Assembly (NCBI GenBank): GCA_021292105.1
Contig: CM037870.1
Coordinates: forward strand, 24,791,916 to 24,855,915
Reading direction: 5' to 3'
Length of the DNA: 64,000 nucleotides
From: Anadara kagoshimensis
Lineage: Eukaryota; Mollusca; Bivalvia; Arcoida; Arcidae
Shown: positions 10,392 through 20,546 of the stretch, one piece after another
How the letters are laid out: the number at the start of each line of letters is the position of its first letter
How positions within the stretch are numbered: position 1 is the stretch's first letter
Position numbers and translations under genes: made by a program
The notes under the pieces: model-generated
Told to the model about the DNA's origin: nothing
The model's input: only the letters and a program-made list of their open reading frames with translations
Databases searched by the model: none

Positions 10392-12605
10392 TTCAGAAGG
10401 AGGCAGACCATTATTATTTATATATAAGCACCTGTATTCTTTTATCCACGTGGTTTACCTTCACTTCTGGTTAAATTTTGAATCAATTAATAAATTATGA
10501 TAAATCTTTTGAACTTGCATACACAAAACCTTGATATCATTATCCTTATAGTTGATTTATACCAACCACATTGAAGTACATTAAAAACAAATTCTAAAAG
10601 TTGTCCAGATTAACTTTTTTCAAAAATAAAAAGTAATAAATCTTAAGTATTCAGCAATATAGGTCAGTTATTTTAGGACTGAAACATCCCTGAATATTCA
10701 ACATCTGTAATATATTGTACACATGTACATTAAGTTTTTCATCTTCATCGAAATAGCTTAACATCTTATTACATCTGATGCTGGAGTACTGCCATGGTTA
10801 TAGAAGTAACAATTTAGATACATTTTTGGATATTATTTAATGTTTGTCAGTTAGAAATTGTAATTAATGTTATTATGGGATTTTAGAGGTATTTACAAAA
10901 TAATTATGCTGAAATTTGAAGCCAGTTTTTTTAATAATCAAAAGAATTACCATAATTTACATTGCAATAATTGAAGTATTTTAAGATTATATTTATAAAT
11001 ATTTTACATTTGATGATGAAACATTTAAATTAAGGATTCTATATACACATGATTGTTAAAATTTTTACATAAAATGTGTGTATATGCAGAGGTTACACAG
11101 CAATTTTTTTAGGTACATTTTGCTTGGCGATTCCTTGCTTTTTTTTAATGACCAAAATGAAAACATTCCTTTGAATATTTTGAAAATTCATAACTTTATA
11201 AAAAGTGTTATTTATTATTGTATAAAAGAATTGATCTTTAATTGTCATTTGGTAGTAAAAAAACAGTATAAGATTTAGGTTTTTAATGCACGTCCTTGTA
11301 AACCGTCTTCTACTGCAGCACAGAGGTGACATGAATTATTCTTTATATTGCACGTCCACATGCATTTGAACAAGGCGAACGTTATGGCCAGCTTATATGA
11401 AAGCTTTTGCATGCTCATGTAAAAACTATTGTATGTTCACTCAATATAAAAATATTTTCCGTGTCACATCTGTGTCACCGTAGTCTTCCTTCCAAACGTT
11501 ACTATTTTGTCCACTTGTGTATAGTAACAGCCCAAGCATGAATCAGTAATGTTTTAGGAGATCTCCAGGCACTCGCCACTAACCGTTGTTGTTGGTTATA
11601 TACAGCTGCTTTTACATTCCTGTATTCATACGTGAAAGTTGGTTTTTTTTTTTCATTTTAAACACAAGAGACATTTTTTATTTACTCTTCATGCTGCTAC
11701 TAAACTCTCACTTTTTTAACAGAATAAAATTTTTGGGAAGCTTACTTATTTATTGTTGGGAAGTTTATATACTTTTCTATTTATTTTTATTTTTTCATTT
11801 TAATAGTTTTTTTTTACTTCATGCTACAAATGTACCGGTATTATCAGTCTATCACTTGTTTTAACAAAATAAAACTTTTGAAGTTGATTTTATTTCTTGT
11901 TTACACAAAAACTTTGACTCAAATGTAATCATACTGCCAGTATATTTGTATATTTTTCTGTTTTCATGCAGACAAAAATTATTAGAGTTACATGGAAATG
12001 TCATGAAATTATAGTAATTTTTGCACTCTTCTGCAATTTGTTGCTTTTTGGACAGAATTATTCTCCAATAGAAGCCAGTAATAATGCCAATGGAAAGTTT
12101 AGCTATTGGGGTTGTGTACCTAAGATTTTTTAAATTTCTGCAGAGGAGATGTCGAATGATTGAAATATTGTCTGAGTTGAATCGATATTATGAAATATTT
12201 GAAGCATAATGAAGGAATAAGATCTAAATAAGATCAAAATGATTGAAATTTAATTTGTTAAAAAAATTATATTTTCAAATGCTGCACAAATTGTAAAACT
12301 TGTGCTCTCCCAATAGCATAATGAATGAATACAAGATCTGAATAATTGAAAAATGTTTTAAAAACCTTTATAAGTTTTTTCCAATGCTGCTCAAACTTGT
12401 GCTTTTTTTATTTATGTTTGTTATGATATTATATAAACCCTTGTTATCTGTATATCTTTGTGTTAGAAATTGTTTAAATTTTGTCTGCTTGTCTAGTCAC
12501 CATTTTTATCATGAAGTTATCTCCCCTTTGACCACAGCCTGTTCCAAAAACTTAGTTGCTATGGAATTATCTCCCCTTTGACTGCAGATTAATTTTGATA
12601 CATAC

Positions 12606-12760
12606 ATATTATATACACAGTGTGTATGTACAACACTCAATATCAGGTTTGGTCCTTTTTTCGTAGCCGTATCACTATGAGTCGCGAGTAGTGATACAGC
12701 TACGAAAAAGGACAAGACCTGATACGAAGGGTTGTACATACACACTGTGTATATAATATT
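12606..12760. mobile_element. Near-perfect 155-bp palindrome, MITE-like
   Basis: Left arm attatatacacagtgtgtat..gtacaac..ctcaatatcagg and right arm cctgatacg..gttgtacatacacactgtgt are reverse complements around a short centre containing tcgcgag. The predicted transcript would be one long hairpin. No clear target duplication was found. Confidence 0.75.
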
Positions 12761-13336
12761 TTTATCTAACATTTCCAATTAGGTTATTTAAAATAATGAA
12801 AAAAAACAATACTTTATGTGAAAAAATTACATTTTACCACAGAAAACCACTGAACTATGTTTTGACCGACAAATCCAAGACTCCCTGATGACGTAACAAT
12901 GAGAAAGTACACGTAGAAAAACTAGTCTAATGTTAGATAGATATTTTTATCACCATTGGTTCAGATAAAATTTTGTCATTATAAAAGGATTTGTCAATAA
13001 ATCACAGGAGACTTAGATTGAAAAACATAAAAGAAAAAGACTGCTGGCCATGACTTAAAAGTATTGTGGCAATAAATGAGGTGGTGGTTATTGAAGGGCA
13101 TTATAATGATTTTTACTGTACATTTGCCTTCAGAAACTGGTTCGTCTGCGCAGTAATTTAAAATAAGATGCAAATTAGGAAAAAGATAACTCTTTGTGTA
13201 GTTTGGGTAATGTTTATGATTTGCACTTTGTCTTATACCTTTAAATTTACCCTTGTTATTTGTAAATGGTGTTAAAATTTTGGAAAAATTGAGATTATAT
13301 ACACAGATTTAGCATGTTAATAAGCAGGTTCTTGTC

Positions 13337-13365
13337 TATTATTATTATTATTATTATTATTATGT
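13337..13365 (+). repeat. (ATT)n microsatellite
   Basis: About nine ATT units. Confidence 0.9.
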
Positions 13366-13837
13366 GATCTGAGCTTAATGTTTTATATACCCCAATTTAA
13401 ATAAATATATTAATATATAAAATATATGTTATTTTGTAGTTTTATGTATTTCCTGTCATTTCATAAAGTTTTCAAAAAACATTATGTATAAATCAACAAG
13501 AGGGCTACTAGGTGGAGTAAAATATGCCATATTTACATTTTTGCCATTGAATGGTTGTCAAAAACATGATTTAAATTTTCAGAGGCACAATTCTGAGAAA
13601 TCTGCACAGTCTTACTTCTTTTTCTGAAGCACACAATGTCATAGCCTGGTAATCATGTACTGGATATACCAAAACAGTAGTAGTTTCATAAAAAAGCAAG
13701 CAAAAAATATCTTCAATGGTGTTGGAGGAGTAGCCTGGACAAATTATTATAGATGGACAAAACATTACCGTAACACACCCTGTTCCAAGAATTGGGTGTA
13801 TGGAAATTAAACTTATTTCTTTAAGTATACCAAATTA

Positions 13838-13990
13838 CGGGAACTCGTCCATTTCTTAATGCTGAGTGCTTGGCTAAAGAACAGTCACTGTCTATTTTCA
13901 AGTCTTGGCCACACCGCCACCGGGGTTTGAAACCATTACCTCCCACATGCGGCTGGTCAACCGAGCAATCTACCATCTAAGCTACCGCAG
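13838..13990 (-). mobile_element. tRNA-derived SINE (GCGGTAGCTTAG family), 5' half
   Basis: On the minus strand: ctgcggtagcttagatggta (A box), ggtttcaaaccccgg in the B-box position, and the start of the body (agacttgaaaatagacagtg). The 3' core and tail are missing. Confidence 0.65.
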
Positions 13991-14590
13991 AGAAAAGAAA
14001 TGACCAACTTCAGAAACTCAGTAGTAGAGACCCGCTTTGAACTTTTGTTATTATTTTTTCAAGTATGTTTGTATCAGTTTTATATGCAGTTCGCGGAATG
14101 TATGTCTGGTAAAACGCGGGAAATTTAATACGAACTCGTAATTTTAGCAATGCCGAAGCTCTAAGTAAGACAGAGTTATCAAAAGTTTAAATCAAAGCCA
14201 AAGACAAAGGGTCGTTCTATACAGTAGAAAGAAATATAAGAAATTTACAACTGAAAAAACGCTAAAAACTCAACACATTCAAGAACCCAACAATGATAGT
14301 GACAGCCAAAATAAAATAAAACACATTGGGACCACTTCTTATAAAATCCCCGATGTTGGACGAGCACGAGAGTTAATGTCCAGTCGTGTGGTTATAGTTA
14401 TATTGGATGGCTCCTTTTTGACAACCAGCGGTCAATAAAGGGCATCCAAAAAGGACGACCTTATACACAATGCACAAAAGCAGGCATCATGACTAGATAG
14501 GCTGAACCATCTGCCTTAATGGTATAGTGAGTTACTTTTTGATAATTCTACGATGATCATCGAATCAGATAGTTGAGTAATTTTGTTAAC
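13991..14590. other. Non-coding stretch, nothing recognised
   Basis: No open frame with a domain and no clear repeat boundaries. It reads as unique AT-rich sequence. Confidence 0.4.
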
Positions 14591-14890
14591 GTCTTAGTCA
14601 AGAATATTTCACTTATATCGAGACGTCGCCAGCTATAGGCGAAGGTGCAGAAATTTTGACTGTGCGTTGTGCTGATGGCATGATACATGTATAAGGGTTC
14701 CTTATCGTACCAAGCCTACTGCGACACGGGACCTCGTCTGAAAGAACCGTGACACGGACCTGGTCTGAAAGAACCTTTCATTTCGTAATGCCGAGTACTA
14801 GGCGAAAGAACAGTCATTACCCATTTTCAAGTCTTAGGTCAGACCCGGTCGGGGTTCGAACCCACGACCTCACACTTACGGAGCGACAGA
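14591..14890 (-). mobile_element. tRNA-derived SINE (GCGGTAGCTTAG family), head truncated
   Basis: Minus-strand body with ggttcgaaccccgaccggg (B box), aagtcttaggtc/gaccta region, then agctggcgac-type core and the gacgttaac tail. The A-box part is lost. A 25-bp unit beginning tagttcggt is duplicated just after it (14891-14940). Confidence 0.75.
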
Positions 14891-15015
14891 TAGTTCGGTC
14901 TGCACATTAGACAAATAGTTCGGTCCGCACATTAGACAAACATATTACACCACTATCCTCTGAAATTCTGTTACATTTACAATGTATACTATTAATATTA
15001 GGAAAATGGAGTCAG

Positions 15016-15182
15016 CAATAGGGTTTTATGTCACGATCAAGATTTTTTTATTAACGTCGCAGCGGTTATTTCAGGAACAGTAGAGAAACCATGAGTGCCC
15101 AAGCAAAAACCATCTACTTTCGACAAGCGAACTGACAAACTTATTTAAAATGTTCGAGAGTGTGATGTTTGTTTGAACCCCG
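15016..15182 (-). mobile_element. tRNA-Leu/Ser-like SINE fragment, inverted
   Basis: Minus-strand body with ttgtcagttcgcttgtcga, gatggtttttgcttgggcac and the cgtgacataaaac tail. Confidence 0.6.
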
Positions 15183-15408
15183 CATATGGTTTTCATACAG
15201 AATACTAAAATTTGATATGCTACTTCCTCACGCTTGTTATCGAGATTAGAGTTTTGACTGGTTCACCTAGGGTCAGGTTAATTTGATTTTGGGAGTAGTA
15301 TGCTTGTCTGTAACTTGCTTACTGTGATCTAGCAACTCTGTAACTTGCTAACTTCTAGCAACTCCAAAGTTACCCCGATGCGCGCAAGTACAAGACAGGT
15401 CATAAAAC

Positions 15409-15447
15409 ACACACACACACACACACACACAACACACACACACACCT
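15409..15447 (+). repeat. (CA)n microsatellite
   Basis: Alternating CA with one interruption. Confidence 0.9.
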
Positions 15448-16273
15448 CATGTGTTGTTTTTAGATTCGTCATTTTAGTCATAAGAGATTAATAAACTTGT
15501 TTTTGCTGCAAATAGCAGAAAAATTGCTGGTGCGACGATAAACAACATTACAACAACAACATCATCATCAACACCAACAACAATAATGCAAAACAGAGTA
15601 AAATTACACAGAAGTCAACATTAATCCTTAATTGACCCTTGACCCTATAACAGATTCAAGGACTGTGTTTATGTTTTCGTCGAGAAATTCCTATACAATA
15701 CACGTTGCTCTATAATCATGACCGTTTGACCTATACATAAAGTCTCCGACCGAGTTTTTTGACCTCACGTGATTGAAGGTAACGTGCACGATACAAAAAT
15801 GAAGGCGGTGCAATATTCGCTTAAATTTAAAAAATTAAATATGATGGAATCTGCATGGTTTCTGGCGTGTCCAATCAATATTGCATTCTTAAAAAATGCA
15901 TTTACATGTATTTGGTTTTTTTCTGTATGTTATACTGCGATATGCTTAAAATTCATGTAAACAAGGCATATTTATAGACCTTGAAATTTAGTAGGGGATG
16001 AAACCTGGAAACCCATCATTTTCTGGTTCCATTTTCACAATCGTTCTTAAATTAAGGTTTTCCTTAAGTTAAATTTCGCAATTTTGGCAATATCTGTTGG
16101 AACTACGAATGTACATTTTTGACGAAACTAAATACATATATTATTGAAAGGTTACCTTAAACTCCTTAATAATCTTAACAATTCGCAAAATTATTAAGAT
16201 TTCAAATTTGCCAGATTCAAGTTAAAGAAAATCTTAGTCAATGGATGATTGTGAAACCGGCTTCAGGTCCTTG

Positions 16274-17020
16274 CATAGGCGTAGGAGCAGGGGGGGCCAG
16301 CGGGGGCCGGGCCCCCCCAATGTCAGAGAAGGGGGGGCCAGGCCCCCGCAATATTTTGTGTGAAATTTTGTATCATGCTAAAAAATAGAAAAAAAAAACC
16401 AAAAAACCAAGAGCTTTAACAGGAAATGTCCATCTGGTAACCAATCAATCAATTATCAATTTCATCATTATACTTGTAAAAAAGCGTCAAAATTTCCCGG
16501 GGTACCCCCATATCTAGTGGCGGACTCAGCGGGGGGCGTATCCCTCCCCCTTTTGTCGCATATGATACATATTGTTAAGCTCAGATTGCACCAGAATGCA
16601 GGATTTTGCGCCACTTTTTCAAAATTTTCCGGGGGAGCATGCCCCCGACCCCCCTAGAAGGTTCGAGCCTTCGGCTTTCACATTATACGTGCCCTTTCTA
16701 AAATTCTGGATCATCACCAATGAGAGAGATTGATTATGGAACTTGTGTCATACGGTTATTTTATATAATCTTGCCTTGATATCGCAGTATTTTTACCTAT
16801 CAAAACGATGCACAATACATTGAAAATGCGTCTAAAGAGGACTTAGTTTTGAAAATTTTCCGGGGGAGGCCCCCCGGACCCCCACCTATCGAGGGGTTCA
16901 GCACCCCTCTCATACTCTCCCCGCCTCGTGCCATAGGCACGAGGTCGTACCTGCGGCACGACATAGACATAGCTTAGGTTTGCCCCCCCCCCCAATATTA
17001 AAAACCTTCCTACGCCTATG
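16274..17020. mobile_element. Non-autonomous inverted-repeat transposon with G/C-run termini
   Basis: Ends cataggcgtagga and tcctacgcctatg are perfect 13-bp inverted repeats. Direct repeats ccttg flank it at 16269-16273 and 17021-17025 (alternatively a 3-bp ctt duplication with a 14-bp inverted repeat). Long G runs follow the left end and C runs precede the right end, and a motif gaaaattttccgggggag occurs twice inside. No open frame of note. Confidence 0.72.
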
Positions 17021-18289
17021 CCTTGAGCAGTCTACCAGAAACCCAAACGATCCGGAGCCGTAGTAAATCACTATCTCTTAACTACACCTGGCTGCTAGAA
17101 TACAACATGTACAATTTATAGGGCAGTTGACATATTGGCCTCTGGTTGACCGGTATGGTTTGTAAACATGTATTTATCAGTGCTGTAAGGTCATGTTTGA
17201 AAATAAATAAAGAATGCTCAATACACATAATCAAAACCGTTAATTTTGTCTAAATTGTGTAAAAGAAAGAGTCTATGCATTTTTATTATTGGAGTCTTTT
17301 TCCGAAACCTTGTATACATTTATCGACCGTTATGGCAAAATCTCCAAACTCATTTACTTATAACACATACTACCACCAGGGGAGCGTTGTACCAGCAACG
17401 GCAACTATTAAGAGGAACTCAGTCCCACAGTGTATTGAACGGAACTGTACACAAAAGGTAGCTACTGTTCGTCGAAGCGAGAAGAAGGTGTATCGGCAGA
17501 CACGAGGTTGTTGATTATCTGTCTTTCTACTCAATTTTAATGGATTTAGTTTATTCCTTTTATTTAATCCATCTCACTATATAAAGCTTAAGTGGTAGCC
17601 ATATGCTCTCAGAAAGTGTCAACTTATATAATAAATATGATGATGACATCGTCAAACGTCGAGCCGTGGGCTTCTCACTTCTAGTTAAATGATGTAAAAT
17701 ACGTATTATTTCACATTGTATGTTCCATTATCAGTACCTATATGTAGAAAAATATTCCTAGATTCCCTAACTCATGTACAGAATGTTACAAAACTCGTAT
17801 TTACACTGAAAAAGCAAGTTTTCCTTCCGTGGTCCGAAAGTTAGAACTGTACCGGTAGTTTTCAACATCTGTATTGTTTCTGTACCGGTAGCTACTTTCT
17901 CTTCCACGCCATCCATGCGAGTTGGAATTTTCAGTTTGATACTAGAAATTTTGTAATTTTTATAAATTATATCAGCTTTTCTATTGAAGCAAATATGCCA
18001 TGGACATTTTTAAAGACCAATAGCCCCTTAATTATAGTACATTTTGCAATGCATTAAATATATCGTATACTGTAGCATGTTTTTGGCAATTTATTACTTA
18101 ATTTCCCATATTGCATATTGGGGTGATAGGCTTATATAGAAATATTATTAAACGTAAGCCACTATTCTCGACGAGAAACAAGATTATTACCCTCTGAGAA
18201 TTAATCTATGTGCGTGAGATTTGCTAGTGTGTTTACTATCAGTCATCAGCAGGAATTTAGCTGTATGTCATTGCAAGGATTAAGACAGA

Positions 18290-19315
18290 GTGGACAAGAG
18301 ACTCAGGAAGGAACATGCAGGATTTAGACCAGGGAGAGTACAACAGAGCATCCTGAGAAAAATACTGGAACAAGCAAATGAATTCAGAACTCCAATATAC
18401 ACATACTTTGTGGACTTTCGACTCGTTGCACAGGAAGAGCCTTTTGGACGATAACGAAGAGCTATGGGATTCAACCAAAATCACTAATGCTATGAGAGGA
18501 TGTATGAGTGATTCGAATGTGATGTCATTGAAGAAAAGAACATCAGAAGGGTTCGCTATTAAAAGTGGTGTAAAACAGGGATGTGTTAATGTCAGGGTTT
18601 CTTTCTACTAGTTATAGATTGGATGATAAAGAAAACAACAAATGGATGGAGAAGAGAAATAAGAAGTGACTTTACAACATTATTGTTAGGTCTTGGGTTG
18701 CGGAAGATATAAGCACTTTTATCTCCAAATTCTAAGACCTGAATGATAAGACTAGGAACGACTGAAGAGGCATCACGGATAGGGCTTAAATTCATTCAAA
18801 GAAATAGAGTTAGAAGGATTTGGAACACCAAAAATATTGGAAAAAATACAAAGATGCACCTATTTAAGACCTTAGTAGGACCAGTATTGTTTTATAGAAG
18901 TAAAACGTGGAAAAAAACGAAGAAAGATGAACACCTATCACAAACGGCTTCCAAACATATTGCCTCAGAAGGATACTAAGAATAAGATGGCAACAGAAAA
19001 TACCTAATGAAAAAAATATTGAAAACAGCTAGACTTAACAACATAAGCTATGAGATCAGGAGAAGAAAGTGGAACTGATTCGGACACATACTAAGGAAAG
19101 ACGGAACAAATGACTGAAAGACAACACTAGGGTGTCAGCCAGAGGGAAAAAGGGAAGACCTAAGTCCACATGGAGGAGAACAACGAAAAAGGAAAGAAAC
19201 GCTGCTGGATGGAGTATATGGAACACAGCCAAAGCAGCAACGAAGGACAGACAAAATGGAAGGATAGCGTTGAGGCCTTATGCGCCTTCTGGCACAGAGA
19301 ACCTTAAGTTAAGTT
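18290..19315 (+). pseudogene. Degenerate LINE (non-LTR retrotransposon) reverse-transcriptase fragment
   Basis: Pieces of a LINE ORF2 occur in order on the + strand: a palm segment with the IKSGVKQGC motif (about 18540-18590), VIDWMIKKTTNGW (about 18610-18650), an altered active-site box near 18690-18720 (FAED where FADD is usual), HLFKTLVGPVLFYRSKTW (about 18855-18910) and the C-terminal GKKGRPKSTWRRTTKKERNA (about 19140-19200). Stops and frame changes separate the pieces, and the region between the active site and the HLFKTLV segment is shorter than in intact elements. Not functional; lies inside the CACAGTG-ended element. Confidence 0.75.
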
Positions 19316-19528
19316 TATGGTTTTCATTGTACTAGCGCACACTCAGGGCGACTTTAAGGAGCGAATAGTTTTAAACTTAAGTTCAAGCTCAATGTCGTAA
19401 AAAAAATAAAAATGTATGAAGACTATTTGCAGTAACAACAATGGTGTAAAGTATTTTATTTTACCACCATTTTTTTTTTTGCCAAAGCAATATCACAAGT
19501 TTAAGAGGAGTTGAGTTAAGTAAATGTG

Positions 19529-19847
19529 TTCTACGCCCCAGGCATAAATATTTCACTTATATCAAGAAATCGCTAGCTATAGGTGAAGGTGCATAAATTT
19601 TGTCTGTGCGTTGCACTGATGACAATTTACAGCAGGGTTCTTTATCGCGCCAAGCCTACCATGACACGGGACCTCGTTTATTTTAAGTTCCCATCCGAAA
19701 GAACCGTGACTTTCATTTCGTAATGCCGAGTGCTAGGCGAAAAAACAGTCACTTCCCACTTCCAAGTTTTGGGCCAGACCTGGTCGGGGTTCGAAGCAAC
19801 GACCTCCCACTTACGGAGCGAGCACTCTACCAACTAAGCTACCGCAG
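19529..19847 (-). mobile_element. tRNA-derived SINE (GCGGTAGCTTAG family), full-length
   Basis: Minus strand: ctgcggtagcttagttggta (A box), gtagagtgctcgctccg, a B box near ttcgaaccccgacc, then the body and a tail resembling gcctggggcgtagaac. It is inserted in the CACAGTG-ended element and serves as the reference head for the family. Confidence 0.83.
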
Positions 19848-20546
19848 GGGTTATGTTTAAAAGGAAGTGGTGGCTGTATTACCATAATACTTGTACAACT
19901 AATACGATAAAATCATATGGTAGCATAATAAGCATAAAAGTACTAAAAATCTTCGACTGGAAAAAGAGAAATTTCCCAAGTATCCCAGAGAGACTGAAGT
20001 TAAAGTATCACAATAAAAACTACCGGTACAATGTTTCTGTTACTAGAAACTCGCTACCGGTACAGACAAAATATAAACTACCGGTACAGTAACATCTTGT
20101 CAGTCATGTCGTTTGAATCAATATTTTGAATGTTTCTGTGCCAAAGTAGATTTTGTAACCATATAGACTGATTGAAAAAAGGTTTGTTTTCATCATGTAT
20201 TTTAAAATTCTCGGATATTTTCGATTAAATGAGCATAAATCTACATTTTAGATAGGTCCAGCGTTGCTCAAATCCGTGTTCATGACTGTTCTTAATGGAA
20301 TACTTAATTTATTTTGAGATTCTAAAACATACAAATACGCCCAAGAAGAAGATAGAGAACAACTGCTTATTTACCGTATTTGATTTCGAGTTGCTATTTA
20401 CGCAACAATTTACTCGTTGACCTCATTGTCTCTCGCTTCGCCGAACAGTAACTACCTTTTTGCGTACAGTTCCGTTCATACACTGTGAGTCCAGGCGAGG
20501 CGTTCAGTGTTGACTTGTACTGGCATTAAGAGCCCAATTGTGTTAT

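Larger units (their letters stand above)
8836..13836. other. EFHD2 downstream region, presumed 3' UTR and intergenic, no gene seen
   Basis: AT-rich sequence after the EFHD2 stop. It holds a diverged MITE (about 9073-9250), an inverted SINE (10192-10391), a palindrome (12606-12760) and an ATT microsatellite (13337-13365). The longest open frames (for example 9066-9362) fall in repeats or AT-rich sequence and show no domain. Confidence 0.6.
17426..20487. mobile_element. CACAGTG-ended non-autonomous DNA transposon candidate (Transib/RAG-like termini)
   Basis: The two ends are inverted repeats of about 57 bases at over 90% identity, both starting CACAGTGTAT and continuing GAACGGAACTGTAC. Direct repeats agtcc (5 bp) lie at 17421-17425 and 20488-20492. 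Further in, matching inverted segments with repeated taccggta motifs lie about 400 bases from each end (17846-17900 and 20020-20090), so the repeat structure extends about 470 bases with a diverged part. The middle carries a broken LINE and a SINE rather than a transposase. CACAGTG plus 5-bp duplications is what Transib and RAG-like transposons show, but no transposase is present to confirm this. Confidence 0.65.

Noticed and set aside
18257-18484. Minus-strand frames over the LINE
   Set aside because: Antisense shadows of the degenerate reverse transcriptase.
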